Source: Shewanella loihica PV-4
GTDB taxonomy: Bacteria > Pseudomonadota > Gammaproteobacteria > Enterobacterales > Shewanellaceae
DNA length: 64,000 nucleotides
Direction: 5' to 3'
Assembly: GCF_000016065.1 (NCBI RefSeq)
Contig: NC_009092.1
Location: forward strand, 930,001-994,000
Part shown: piece by piece, positions 26,689-35,162 of the stretch
Numbering within the stretch: position 1 is the first letter of the stretch
How the letters are laid out: each line of letters begins with the position of its first letter
Made by a program: the position numbers and the translations under genes
Notes under the pieces: model-generated
What the model was told of the DNA's origin: nothing
Database searches by the model: none
Seen by the model: the letters and a program-made list of their open reading frames with translations, nothing else

Positions 26689-29337
26689 TTAGGGATTTGG
26701 CTGCATCGCCTCTTGCACCCGGATACATTCTTGCTCGGCGGCTATGGTCCGATTGATGCCTCTCAGGGTCGTTGGGCTATAGCCCTCTGGTTTATCGAGC
26801 AGTGCCTGCAGCCTGAGCAGGCTGGCGTAACTGCAGCTTCTGGGCAGCAGGTTAGCCGTGTAGCTCTGCATGAATGCCTGGCTGTTGCGTTTGTCCACCT
26901 CGGCAAGTTCTGCCAGACGCTGCTCGGCGCTGGCCTGACTCGGGGCCTTCTGCTCGCTGGGGTAGAGGTGGCGCATCACCTGAGTTAATTTCTCCAGCAG
27001 CTGAGGATCGCTCTCCTTGCTGTGAGCCTGGATTCGCTCGAACCACTGGCGTTTCTCCTTGGCGCTGGGACGGGCCACCAGGGCGCCGAGCGCCGCCGCT
27101 TGCCCCTCGGGCGAAGTATCCTTCTGTTTCTCCTTGAGCAGCAGGCGTTCACTGCCTGGATAGTCATAGCGATTAAGGTGGGTGATTATCTGCCAGCGGC
27201 GCTCTGGCGTGAGCGTGATGCCGGGCAGTGACTCTCTCTCATCGAGCAGCGCAGCAAGGTGACTCTTGGCTTGATGACTGACGGCAAAATGCAGGTAGTT
27301 GTCGAACCACAGAGATTGCAGCGCGGGATCAGCCTTGTTGCTGATGGTCAGGCGCAGGCTCATCTGGGCGATGGCGTTGAGGGCCTGACGGCTATAGCGC
27401 TGCTGATTGGGACTCATCTGCTCCAGCAGGGCCTTGGCCTGTTTAAGCTGGTCTTGAGCACTGACCAGCACCTGGGGATCGGTTTCAGCTGGCAGGTTCA
27501 CCAGGGTGCTGCCGATAAAGCGGGGCAGGGGCAGTTCGCCCGCCAGCACAGACTCCCACAGGGATTGCCACAGCATGCGTCTGAGATCGGATTCTTCCAG
27601 GCTGCCAAGGTGCAAGAGGGCCGTCTCGAGAGAGGCCTTGTCCAGCTTGACCCTGACGTAGGCCTTGTTCTGATAGTTGCTAAACACCAAGTCGGGACAG
27701 CGCACTCCTTTGAGGCGCTTGACCTCGGTGCTCGCGCCCTGGTAATTGACTTCGCTCACCAGATTCTTGTGCAGGCCATGTCGCCCCAGGGTAAACAGAC
27801 CTAGCTTGACCCTCTGTGTGCTAGCCAGATCGCCGTTATGTTGTTTGAGGTCAAAGCGCGATATGCGATCGCCTGCGCAGCTGAACTCTGCCTCAAGGCG
27901 GGTAACGCCGGCGCGCTTAAAGGCCGCCTGGCTCCATTGGCTCAGGGGCTGTTTGGTAACCTGCTCTAGGCTCGAAATAAAGTCATTCAGGTCGGCATTT
28001 TGCAGGGCAAAGCGCTCGAGATAATTGCCAATGCCCTGATAGAAGTTGGTATCGCCCAGCATAAATTTCAGCTGATTAAGTTGGGCGATCGCCTTGTTTT
28101 GACTCGGCAGGGGATCTTGCGAAAACAGCTCCAGGCTGTTGGCGATCTGCTGCTCCACCTGCTCTGGGCTGCGGATAAAACTCTGTTGCTCATCGGCCTG
28201 AGTCTGGCCAAACAGCTGGGCCTCGCCGTCGTCGGCAACCAGATAGGCCAGACTCTGATTGAGCCAGAGCTGATCCCACCACTTGAGGGTGACCAGATTG
28301 CCCAGCCACTGCTCGGCCAATGCCCGCAGGATCTCACGGCGAGGTGTGCCCTGGGGCAGGTTTCGCTCATCGAAGGCGGTCTGAGCCTGACTGGCGCGAA
28401 ACTCACTCGGCAGGTGAGGCACGATTGCCTGGGTGTAGTGACCGAAGGGGTACTTGCTGCCAAGACGCTGCTGATAATGGCTAAGGGCCTGCTGGGTTTG
28501 TGACAGCCAGGTCTCGGCATCGATTGATTCTGCCTGGGACTGACGGGCGAACAGCAGCAGCGCTATGCCCTCGGCCTCACTCTGCCAGGTTTGATAAGGC
28601 CCCGCGAGCAGGGAGAAGTTATGGGGGCTGACCGGCTCGCTCTGCATAAACTGCCAAAGACTGTTTTCGCCTGCTGGCTGATGGTTCTCGCCCACAGTCT
28701 GACGGCTCTCATCTAATGCCTGATGGCTCTCGCCCATTGGCTGATGGCTCTGCACCTTGGCCGCGCTGGCGACTTGCCAGTCGCTGGGTGCCAACACGCT
28801 CAGCCGATAGCTGGCCCTGAGATCTGGCTGATCAAACTGCGGCGCCAGGGTCTGGGCGCTGGAGGGCAGGAAATGGCTGTAGAGATAGCGAAGACCATCC
28901 TTGGGGTCGATAAACTCGATAAGCCCTTGGTCTTCATGGCTGTAGGGACTGCTAAAGTCCACCTTTATCAGGTTGGCGCCGCCCTGTAACAGGCTGGCCG
29001 GGATCACCAGAGTGTGGCCATCATAGTTGGGGTAAAGTTTCTGGCCGTTGATGACAAGTTGACTGATGAGCGCCTGCTCCAGATCTAGGCTCAAGGCCTG
29101 CTGGGTATCGGCTAACTGAAACTGGATCTGCGCCTCGCCCTTGAAGCGTCTCGCCTGGGTAAGGTCGAGGTGCAGCTGGTAGCTGACCTGACTAACTCTG
29201 CTGGCACGCTGCTTGGCGACACTGGCGCTGATGCCGAGGGACTTTTCGCTGCGCTGGTTGCTGCCGGGGGAGGTGCTTTGACATGCGCCGATAAGGAGGC
29301 AGAGGAGGAGGCTAGCGCACAGGGAAAACAGTCTCAA
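26689..29337 (-). CDS. M1-aminopeptidase-like lipoprotein lacking the zinc site (probable pseudoenzyme)
   Basis: 882 residues. A lipoprotein signal (LLIGACQ, Cys 19) is followed by an M1 N-terminal beta domain (~50-250; APQFDQPDLRASYRLSVLAPSDW). A catalytic-like domain retains the surroundings of the active site but not the ligands. Where M1 enzymes have HELAHQWFGN, this protein has R-A-L-A-E-QWLGN (338-347). The third ligand in WLNEGFA is Gln 361 (WLNQSLA). The GAMEN exopeptidase motif is also absent (around 312-320). All zinc ligands and the catalytic Glu are therefore lost. The long open frame with M1 spacing argues for a selected non-peptidase role, perhaps binding peptides in the envelope. 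A four-copy heptapeptide repeat lies at ~197-224. Confidence 0.85.
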   Translation of the reverse strand: MRLFSLCASLLLCLLIGACQSTSPGSNQRSEKSLGISASVAKQRASRVSQVSYQLHLDLTQARRFKGEAQIQFQLADTQQALSLDLEQALISQLVINGQKLYPNYDGHTLVIPASLLQGGANLIKVDFSSPYSHEDQGLIEFIDPKDGLRYLYSHFLPSSAQTLAPQFDQPDLRASYRLSVLAPSDWQVASAAKVQSHQPMGESHQALDESRQTVGENHQPAGENSLWQFMQSEPVSPHNFSLLAGPYQTWQSEAEGIALLLFARQSQAESIDAETWLSQTQQALSHYQQRLGSKYPFGHYTQAIVPHLPSEFRASQAQTAFDERNLPQGTPRREILRALAEQWLGNLVTLKWWDQLWLNQSLAYLVADDGEAQLFGQTQADEQQSFIRSPEQVEQQIANSLELFSQDPLPSQNKAIAQLNQLKFMLGDTNFYQGIGNYLERFALQNADLNDFISSLEQVTKQPLSQWSQAAFKRAGVTRLEAEFSCAGDRISRFDLKQHNGDLASTQRVKLGLFTLGRHGLHKNLVSEVNYQGASTEVKRLKGVRCPDLVFSNYQNKAYVRVKLDKASLETALLHLGSLEESDLRRMLWQSLWESVLAGELPLPRFIGSTLVNLPAETDPQVLVSAQDQLKQAKALLEQMSPNQQRYSRQALNAIAQMSLRLTISNKADPALQSLWFDNYLHFAVSHQAKSHLAALLDERESLPGITLTPERRWQIITHLNRYDYPGSERLLLKEKQKDTSPEGQAAALGALVARPSAKEKRQWFERIQAHSKESDPQLLEKLTQVMRHLYPSEQKAPSQASAEQRLAELAEVDKRNSQAFMQSYTANLLPRSCSYASLLRLQALLDKPEGYSPTTLRGINRTIAAEQECIRVQEAMQPNP
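28678..28761 (-). repeat. 21-bp in-frame tandem repeat within the M1-like gene
   Basis: Units CTGATGG(T/C)TCTCGCCCA... repeat at 28678, 28699, 28720 and (diverged) 28741. They encode heptapeptides SHQPMGE, SHQALDE, SRQTVGE and NHQPAGE. The length fits a surface loop of variable copy number in the N-terminal domain. Confidence 0.9.
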
Positions 29338-29535
29338 AATGGGTCCTTCTTATTCTATAGGCTCGAGGGCTTGTCGGTTTGGCTGGCAGTCAAGGGGCGG
29401 GTAAACAGCCGCATCACGAATGAGTGCCAAGGGCCGCCACATTCTACCCGACTCTACCGCTCGGCAGTAGAATTTATCGACAAAAATTCTGTCTCTTCGC
29501 CTGCTTTAGGCGATTGCTCGCCGATGACAAGAGAT

Positions 29536-29564
29536 AAAAAAACCAGCCTTGGGCTGGTTTTTTA
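29536..29564 (-). terminator. Terminator after lpoB
   Basis: AAAAAACCAGCC-ttg-GGCTGGTTTTTT, 15 bp beyond the lpoB stop on the minus strand; symmetrical enough to work both ways. Confidence 0.88.
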
Positions 29565-29578
29565 TAGGAACTGCTGGC

Positions 29579-30172
29579 TTACATGCCGAGGAAAGACTTC
29601 GACTTGGTCTTGCGGATCTCTTTCTCGTCAGACCATTCGATCAGGCCGGTTTCCAGATCCATCAGGCGCATGGTCATCTTGTAGTAGACATCCTTAGTGC
29701 TGCCATCTTGCTTAACTATGCTCGACAGGTTGCCGTACAGCATATACTGAGCACCGATCTGACGGCCGAAGTTGATGGCGGTCGATGGGTCGACCATGCC
29801 GGCATTGTTTTGATAATCCAGTTGCTTGCGTACCGTGTCGACCTTAGTCATGTCGATGAAGCGGAACTTACCTGAGCGCAGCAGCTTGTTGCTGATGGAG
29901 TCGGTAACCGATTCGGTGTCGATATGCTCTGAGGTCTTGTTCTTAATCTTGTCGACGAAGATGACGGGACGATCTTTGGCTGTCATGGCGACCACTGGCG
30001 GGAAGCTCAGCATGCTGTCGACCATCTTGGCAGTGATCGCCTGAAGATCCGTAGAACCGAAGTTTTCATTAACGGTTTCGACTTCAGTTGCATCACCGTA
30101 CTGCACCTTAGATTGACAGCCCGCCAGGCCAATCGCCACGGCGATGATAAAAATGAGGTTGAATTTTTTCAT
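29579..30172 (-). CDS. lpoB: Penicillin-binding-protein activator LpoB
   Basis: 197 residues. A lipoprotein signal (GLAGC, Cys 19) places it in the outer membrane facing the periplasm. The rest matches LpoB/COG3417, which stimulates the peptidoglycan polymerase PBP1b: MVDSMLSFP, FVDKIKNKTSEHIDTESVTDSISNKLLRSGKFRFID, GAQYMLYGNLSSI and MTMRLMDLETGLIEWSDEKEIRK. The start is at ATG 30172 with GAATCGG upstream. It lies 25 bp after the COG3014 lipoprotein gene, so the two share an operon. From memory, a third lipoprotein (YcfL/COG5633) often sits between them in related genomes; it is absent here. Confidence 0.92.
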   Translation of the reverse strand: MKKFNLIFIIAVAIGLAGCQSKVQYGDATEVETVNENFGSTDLQAITAKMVDSMLSFPPVVAMTAKDRPVIFVDKIKNKTSEHIDTESVTDSISNKLLRSGKFRFIDMTKVDTVRKQLDYQNNAGMVDPSTAINFGRQIGAQYMLYGNLSSIVKQDGSTKDVYYKMTMRLMDLETGLIEWSDEKEIRKTKSKSFLGM

Positions 30173-30197
30173 AAAAATACCGATTCCTTAGTCTTGA

Positions 30198-31607
30198 TTA
30201 GATGATTATTGAATAAAAACGGGTGAAATTACCAGTCTCAATTATCCAAATTAATGTGGTTTTATCGCTTTGTACGTCAATCGCTTGCGTCTGGGACTGC
30301 CCCAGGCGGATTTGATACTGGCCCGCATCCAGATAACGCCGTCCTAACTGTGCCTGCTTGGGCAGGGTCAACCAGCTACGCCTGTCGGCCTGCTCTGTGA
30401 CCACGTTAAAGATCTGCATGGCGATGGCGCCGGCATCGAACTCATCATTGCGCCGCTTAGATTCACTGCGCACGCTGCGGGCCATCTCTGCCTTGGCGTA
30501 GATCCTCGCGGCCTGGCGAAACAGGGCGCTGGGGAGCTCCTCCTTGAGGGCGGTGATCGCCAGGGCGTCGATATTGGCGAGTGGCGCCGTTTGTAGCACT
30601 GTGCCTAGGCCGACGATCTCCCCTTGAGGCGCGCTTACCCTGCCCGGGGCATAGGTGGCCAGGGATGCTGTCTGCCAGTTGCCGTGGATACGAAACGGCA
30701 CGGTAAAGCTTTGCTTCTCGGGGACAAATCCCCGCTCGAGCAGGATCACCACCTGGCCCTGTCCTGCCTTTGCCAGCTTGGCGTCGCCCCAACGACGCTT
30801 AAACTCTTCATACTGTGGCATGGCCAGTTTCTTGGCCAGACGCACCAGATCTTGCTGCAGATAGGGGTTGTCAGGGCTTATCTGCGCCGCCTTGCGATAA
30901 TCGATGAAGGCGTCGTTCTCTTCCCCTAGCAGCTCATGCAGCAGGCCTGTGGTGTAGTAACTATAGGCGTTGAGGAAGGAACTAGTGGTGGTGCCTGCCG
31001 CCTGCCCGAGTCGATTGACCTCGGCGTCTATGGTGCCGTTGGCCATCGCCTGCACCGAGGCCTGGGATTTCTGGTATCTGGCCTGCTCGCTCTGTTGTAG
31101 CTCGTTGCTGCGCCTGACCTCCACCAGTGCCCCCTGACTGTCTCGGCTAAAGAGATAGTTTAAGGCCTGATATTGGTGCAGCATGATGCGCTCATAACCT
31201 GGGCCGCGATAGGGGATCACATTGTCGTTGATAAACAAACTGCTGGCGGTGGCGCCAAGGTCGGATGCGCTGATCACCGCCTGCTCATCAAACTTCTGGT
31301 AGGCATCGACCGCCTGCCGGTAATAGGCTTTGCTGGCCTCGAAGTTGCCGGTGATCTGGGCGATACGCCCCGCTTCCTGGGCGTACAGCAGCCCATCTTG
31401 TCCCGTGATGGCATCGTCGAACTGTCGATAGAGGGCGGCATCGCCTTGCCTGCCGAGCTCGGCCTTCACCGGTGCCAACTGAGAGGGGTAGCTGATGAAC
31501 ACGCTGTTAAAGGCGCAGCCCGATAGGGTGAGCGACAAGAGCGCGCCGGCAAATGCCGCGCGGTATCGACTTGAGACTCGGTTATGGGGGCTGCTTTGGT
31601 GTGGCAT
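30198..31607 (-). CDS. COG3014-family lipoprotein with TPR-like repeats
   Basis: 469 residues. After a basic N-terminus the lipobox LTLSGC puts the lipid on Cys 31. The mature protein is largely helical (ASKAYYRQAVDAYQKFDEQ, DAFIDYRKAAQISPDNPYLQQDL), with TPR-like pairs, then a beta-rich C-terminus (QAQLGRRYLDAGQYQIRLGQ). This is the COG3014 family, whose genes recur upstream of lpoB. A role in envelope or peptidoglycan work is inferred from that link only. The ATG lies just after the SlyX region, and lpoB follows by 25 bp. Confidence 0.85.
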   Translation of the reverse strand: MPHQSSPHNRVSSRYRAAFAGALLSLTLSGCAFNSVFISYPSQLAPVKAELGRQGDAALYRQFDDAITGQDGLLYAQEAGRIAQITGNFEASKAYYRQAVDAYQKFDEQAVISASDLGATASSLFINDNVIPYRGPGYERIMLHQYQALNYLFSRDSQGALVEVRRSNELQQSEQARYQKSQASVQAMANGTIDAEVNRLGQAAGTTTSSFLNAYSYYTTGLLHELLGEENDAFIDYRKAAQISPDNPYLQQDLVRLAKKLAMPQYEEFKRRWGDAKLAKAGQGQVVILLERGFVPEKQSFTVPFRIHGNWQTASLATYAPGRVSAPQGEIVGLGTVLQTAPLANIDALAITALKEELPSALFRQAARIYAKAEMARSVRSESKRRNDEFDAGAIAMQIFNVVTEQADRRSWLTLPKQAQLGRRYLDAGQYQIRLGQSQTQAIDVQSDKTTLIWIIETGNFTRFYSIII

Positions 31608-31671
31608 AGCGGGTCAGATCCTTTGTAAAGCAAGTTCCGTCAAATGGCTCCGCGCCCAGCGCGGCATCGAT

Positions 31672-31881
31672 TTAATAGTGAGGTGGTGGCGTCTCTTCCG
31701 CCTGACTGGCGATGTTGCTGGGTTCGACCTGGGAGAGCTTGCTGGTGAGCAGGCGTAACTTCTCCTGTTGGTCCGCCAGCAGGTCATTGAGCCTGATCAC
31801 CTGCTGGTTCAGTGACTCTATGGTGTCATCCTGAAAAGCCAGTTTCATCTCAAGATCTTCGATTCGTTGTTCTAGTTGCAC
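31672..31881 (-). CDS. slyX: SlyX protein
   Basis: 69 residues from GTG 31881; TTG 31884, at a better distance from AGAGGA, is the alternative. It is an almost continuous coiled coil ([33 protein letters not shown]) with the typical C-terminal tail ending ETPPPHY. SlyX is a small conserved gammaproteobacterial protein of unknown biochemical role, commonly encoded next to fkpA. Here it follows the WD40 lipoprotein gene within ~17 bp on the same strand, so it is co-transcribed with it, and fkpA lies beyond in the opposite direction. Confidence 0.9.
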   Translation of the reverse strand: MQLEQRIEDLEMKLAFQDDTIESLNQQVIRLNDLLADQQEKLRLLTSKLSQVEPSNIASQAEETPPPHY

Positions 31882-31897
31882 CAATTTAAATCCTCTA

Positions 31898-32866
31898 TCA
31901 ATCGGGCTTGGGCCAGGTCTCCAGCAAGCCATTGCTGCTAAAGCTGATGATCTGCCCATTAATGGTTTCAGCCACAGAGTATACAACGGCGCCCTTGATT
32001 TGGGCACGCTCGGTGCGGGTAACTTGCCAGTTGGCGCGCATTTTTCCATCGGCTACCCGCCAAACGCTCACTTCTCTGGCGGGAGTGCCCGTTAGCAGTG
32101 TCTGATTATCTTTGGTAAAGCGCGCGGTGGAAAAGTTCATTGTGCGGCGTTTTATTTTAAGCGACGACACAGGTTTACCTGTCTGGGTCTGCCAGATGTC
32201 GGCCTTGTTGGTGCTGTCGGCGGCAAACGCCAGGCTGGCATCTTGACTCAGGCTCACCTCTAATACCCGGCTGGGGAGTTGCCACTGGTGCAAAGGCTGG
32301 CCCGTGTTGGCCTGCCAGAGGAAGACTTTATTGTCGTTGCCGCCCGACAGCGCCCAGCGGCCGTCGGCGGACAGGGCGACGCTGTTGACCTTTTCGCTGT
32401 GGCCGAGAAATTTGATCAGGGTATCTGTCTGGTGATTGAGCGACATGACGCTGCCGTCGGTGAGGCCGATGAGCAGGGTACCGTTATCGGCCAGCGCCAG
32501 ACACTGACCGTTGGCGGGCAGGGACCACCATCCCAAGGGTTGACCGTCGTCCATGTTCCACAGGGCCACCGAGTCGCGGCTGAGGGAGGCGGCATATTTC
32601 AGGTTGTCCGACAGGGCCGTGGCTATCGCCGTGCCGCCCGCTTTACCGTGGAGCCACTGATATTTAAGCGTTTTCTTGCTGAGGTCCCAGAGCTGTAGGT
32701 TGTTGCTGGTGGTGCTGACTAACAGATATCGGGCCTGGGGGGAGAGGCTGGCGTCATAGCTGGGTTCGGCGACCAGGCTGCTCACCTCGGGCTTAGGCTG
32801 GCAAGCGCTCAGCAGGAGTGTACAAGCAATCAGTGTACAAAAATGTAGCAATCTGGTTCTGCTCAT
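31898..32866 (-). CDS. WD40-repeat lipoprotein
   Basis: 322 residues. The signal ends in LLLSAC (Cys 22). The mature protein contains WD40-like blades from ~40 to the end ([70 protein letters not shown]), about six or seven, so one propeller. It is envelope-located and probably a protein-interaction platform; the partner is unknown. It is the first gene of the minus-strand unit with slyX and is divergent from fkpA, sharing its promoter region. Confidence 0.88.
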   Translation of the reverse strand: MSRTRLLHFCTLIACTLLLSACQPKPEVSSLVAEPSYDASLSPQARYLLVSTTSNNLQLWDLSKKTLKYQWLHGKAGGTAIATALSDNLKYAASLSRDSVALWNMDDGQPLGWWSLPANGQCLALADNGTLLIGLTDGSVMSLNHQTDTLIKFLGHSEKVNSVALSADGRWALSGGNDNKVFLWQANTGQPLHQWQLPSRVLEVSLSQDASLAFAADSTNKADIWQTQTGKPVSSLKIKRRTMNFSTARFTKDNQTLLTGTPAREVSVWRVADGKMRANWQVTRTERAQIKGAVVYSVAETINGQIISFSSNGLLETWPKPD

Positions 32867-32931
32867 GAACTTGTTCCTGGTTGCGTTGTCTCTAGCTCAA
32901 AGGTTTTCGCCTGGCGTAAGGGCGCCAGCCG

Positions 32932-32955
32932 ACATTGATGAAACTTAATCAATGT
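32932..32955. promoter_or_regulatory. Inverted repeat upstream of fkpA
   Basis: ACATTGAT and ATCAATGT are perfect 8-bp arms separated by 8 bases. The centre is about 48 bp before the predicted fkpA transcription start, an activator-like position; it could equally act on the divergent WD40 gene. The regulator is unknown. Confidence 0.6.
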
Positions 32956-32957
32956 AA

Positions 32958-32985
32958 TTGGTATATGTTAATTAACTAGTATAAA
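32958..32985 (+). promoter_or_regulatory. fkpA: Predicted sigma-70 promoter of fkpA
   Basis: TTGGTA (32958-32963), a 16-bp spacer, and TATAAA (32980-32985). Transcription would start near 32992, leaving a ~54-nt leader. Confidence 0.6.
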
Positions 32986-33045
32986 GTGGTTCGTCTTAGA
33001 AGAGTAAGGTTATTGTAACCACAAGAAAATGCTGAGGAAGCTTTA

Positions 33046-33813
33046 ATGAAGTCCATTTATAAAATGTCACTGGTCGCGTTGGCGGTGGTTGGTCTAACTG
33101 CTTGTAACCAAGAACAAAAAGTAACAAAACCGGCAGAAGTTAAACTTGAGACCCAAGCGCAGAAGCAAGCCTATAGTGTAGGTGCGTCTATCGGTAAATA
33201 TATGTCTGGTCATATCAAAGAGCAGGAAGAGCTAGGTCTACCAGTCGATCGTAGCCTGATCATTCAAGGCTTTAGCAATGGTCTGAACGATGAGCTTAAG
33301 CTGACTGAAGAAGAGATGCAGACAGTACTGCAAGGCCTAGACGAGCAGCTAAATGAGAAGCGTCAGGCGCAAGCCACTGCACTGGCAGAGAAAGCCAAGG
33401 CTGAGAGCGCGGCTTTCTTAGAAGCCAACAAGGCAAAAGAAGGCGTAACGACCACAGATTCAGGTCTGCAGTATGAAGTGATCACCGAAGGTACTGGCGA
33501 CAAGCCAAGCGCCGAAGACACGGTTGAAGTGCACTATGTGGGCACACTGATCGACGGCACCGAGTTCGATAGCTCTATCGCCCGTGGTCAGAGCGCTAAG
33601 TTCCCGCTAAACCGCGTTATCCCAGGTTGGACCGAGGGTGTTCAGCTGATGTCTGTGGGTTCTAAGTACCGTTTCGTGATCCCAGCCGAGCTGGCCTATG
33701 GTAGCCGCGACACAGGTAGCATTCCAGCTAACTCTACGCTGATCTTCGAAGTTGAGCTGCTTTCTATCGAGAAAGCTGCGCCAGCAGCAGAAGAAGCCGC
33801 AGCGGCTAAGTAA
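33046..33813 (+). CDS. fkpA: FKBP-type peptidyl-prolyl isomerase, lipoprotein form
   Basis: 255 residues. A lipoprotein signal (VVGLTAC, Cys 20) is followed by an FKBP N-terminal dimerisation domain (~35-130; [19 protein letters not shown], then a charged helix). The FKBP catalytic domain spans ~145-243 ([56 protein letters not shown]). An Ala/Glu tail ends it. The envelope folding role follows from the family; the Cys lipidation site means it is probably membrane-attached, unlike E. coli FkpA. The start has GAGGAAGC upstream. Confidence 0.95.
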   Translation: MKSIYKMSLVALAVVGLTACNQEQKVTKPAEVKLETQAQKQAYSVGASIGKYMSGHIKEQEELGLPVDRSLIIQGFSNGLNDELKLTEEEMQTVLQGLDEQLNEKRQAQATALAEKAKAESAAFLEANKAKEGVTTTDSGLQYEVITEGTGDKPSAEDTVEVHYVGTLIDGTEFDSSIARGQSAKFPLNRVIPGWTEGVQLMSVGSKYRFVIPAELAYGSRDTGSIPANSTLIFEVELLSIEKAAPAAEEAAAAK

Positions 33814-33834
33814 GCCATGCTGCTATAGGTTTGG

Positions 33835-33860
33835 AAAGGGGCGCTTAGGCGCCCTTTTTT
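33835..33860 (+). terminator. Terminator after fkpA
   Basis: A GC-rich hairpin (AAAGGGGCGC/GGCGCCCTTT) followed by TTTTTT. Confidence 0.88.
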
Positions 33861-34005
33861 GTGGCCGAAAGAAAAGACTGTGAGAACCGCATATGTGAAC
33901 AGCGAGGGGGAATTTTCGCCGCTTAGCGCAAGGGGAATCGGATAACTCTGGCATTGTCTCGGCCTTAGGTTAGAATTTGCAAGGTAACCTTGGGGAAGAC
34001 AGCTT

Positions 34006-34380
34006 ATGGAATATGAATTTCGCCGCAACACATTGACCGGCACCCTGGTGGCTCAGTTCACCATGGATCATGAGATTATGGGGCTTTGGTTTGTCGATGA
34101 GCTGGGCGAAGATAAGGCGCTTATCGCTCAGATTGCCTCGACTATCGAGGCATTGCAGCAGGGTAAGCTGACAGAGCAAGGTTTTATCGGTAAAGCCATC
34201 TCTCTCGAGCTGGATGAAGAGCAGGCCAGAGTATTTGCCAACGCCCTTGAGATGGATGACGACACCTTGCTGGATGAGTCCATGTCCCTGTATGACGGTG
34301 AGTCCCAGGCTTTCTGTGGCCTTGAGGATTTTGAGGCGGCGCTCAAGAGCTGGCAGGCCTTCATCGAAGAGAGCCGATAA
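34006..34380 (+). CDS. yacL: YacL family protein (UPF0231)
   Basis: 124 residues, matching the UPF0231/YacL family: MEYEFRRNTLTGTLVAQFTMDHEIMGLWFVDELG at the start and DDDTLLDESMSLYDGESQAFCGLEDFEAALKSWQAFIEES at the end. It is an acidic, soluble protein of unknown function, conserved in enteric and related bacteria. Monocistronic, with a strong terminator 30 bp after the stop. Confidence 0.9.
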   Translation: MEYEFRRNTLTGTLVAQFTMDHEIMGLWFVDELGEDKALIAQIASTIEALQQGKLTEQGFIGKAISLELDEEQARVFANALEMDDDTLLDESMSLYDGESQAFCGLEDFEAALKSWQAFIEESR

Positions 34381-34409
34381 GCAGAAAAAGCACGGGAAAT
34401 CTTGCAAAG

Positions 34410-34435
34410 AAAAAGGCAGCTCAGGCTGCCTTTTT
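34410..34435. terminator. Terminator after yacL
   Basis: AAAAAGGCAGC-tcag-GCTGCCTTTTT; symmetrical, so it may also stop narP transcription from the other strand. Confidence 0.9.
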
Positions 34436-34471
34436 ACGTTTTAGCTGTTTTGACCGGCGTAGCACCTAGGC

Positions 34472-35101
34472 TCACTGGTTAAGGTAGCGTACCGCCATCT
34501 CTGTACGTGACTTGGCGTTGGCCTTGCGCAGCAGGTTCTTCACATGCACCTTGACCGTGCCTTCGCTGATATGCAGCTGCTCTGAGATCACCCGGTTGCT
34601 CTTGCCTTCGGCCAGTTGCTCGAGGATCTGTAGCTCTCTCGGGGTCAGGTTGTCTATCCAGGCCTGCTCGTCGGCGCCATCTTTCAGCTCATAGATGAAG
34701 TCTTCCACCGACTCAGAGATCACTCTGTGACCCTGCATGGCATTCTTCAGCTTCTCCAGCAGCAGATCTGGCTCTGTGTCTTTCAGTAGGTAACCGTCGG
34801 CGCCGGCCCTGACCAGGCGGATAACGTCCTGCTTGGCATCGGATACCGTGAGGATCACGATGCGGCTGGTGACCCCTTCCTGACGTAAGGCATTGAGGGT
34901 ATCAAGCCCTGTCATTCCCTTCATGTTGAGGTCCAGTAGCACGATATCTGGTTCGTTTTCGGCAATTGCCGACAGGGCATCTAGGCCGCTGCCTGCTTCA
35001 CCAAACAGGGTGAAGTCTGAGTCAGAGGTGATAAGTTGACAGATCCCGCGACGTAGCAGGGGATGATCGTCTACGACCAAAACTGAATATGGTTTGCCCA
35101 T
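34472..35101 (-). CDS. narP: Nitrate/nitrite response regulator NarP
   Basis: 209 residues. The N-terminal receiver domain has the acidic pair (VVDDH, 10-12) and the phosphoacceptor Asp 57 (VLLDLNM), then Thr and Lys of the switch (ILTVSD, LLKD). The C-terminal LuxR-type helix-turn-helix (LTPREIQILEQLAEGKSNRVISEQLHISEGTVKVHV-like, ~145-205) binds DNA. It is partnered by NarQ, encoded just upstream on the same strand (61 bp gap). The likely target is nrfA: a 7-2-7 heptamer palindrome lies in that promoter. Confidence 0.93.
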   Translation of the reverse strand: MGKPYSVLVVDDHPLLRRGICQLITSDSDFTLFGEAGSGLDALSAIAENEPDIVLLDLNMKGMTGLDTLNALRQEGVTSRIVILTVSDAKQDVIRLVRAGADGYLLKDTEPDLLLEKLKNAMQGHRVISESVEDFIYELKDGADEQAWIDNLTPRELQILEQLAEGKSNRVISEQLHISEGTVKVHVKNLLRKANAKSRTEMAVRYLNQ

Positions 35102-35162
35102 TATATTGCCTCCACTGAGGTCTGTTTTATTTAAAAATTAGTATCTTATTTCACCAGCATCC

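Noticed and set aside
32932..32955. FNR site upstream of fkpA
   Set aside because: TTGAT and ATCAA are separated by 8 bases and not the 4 that FNR needs.
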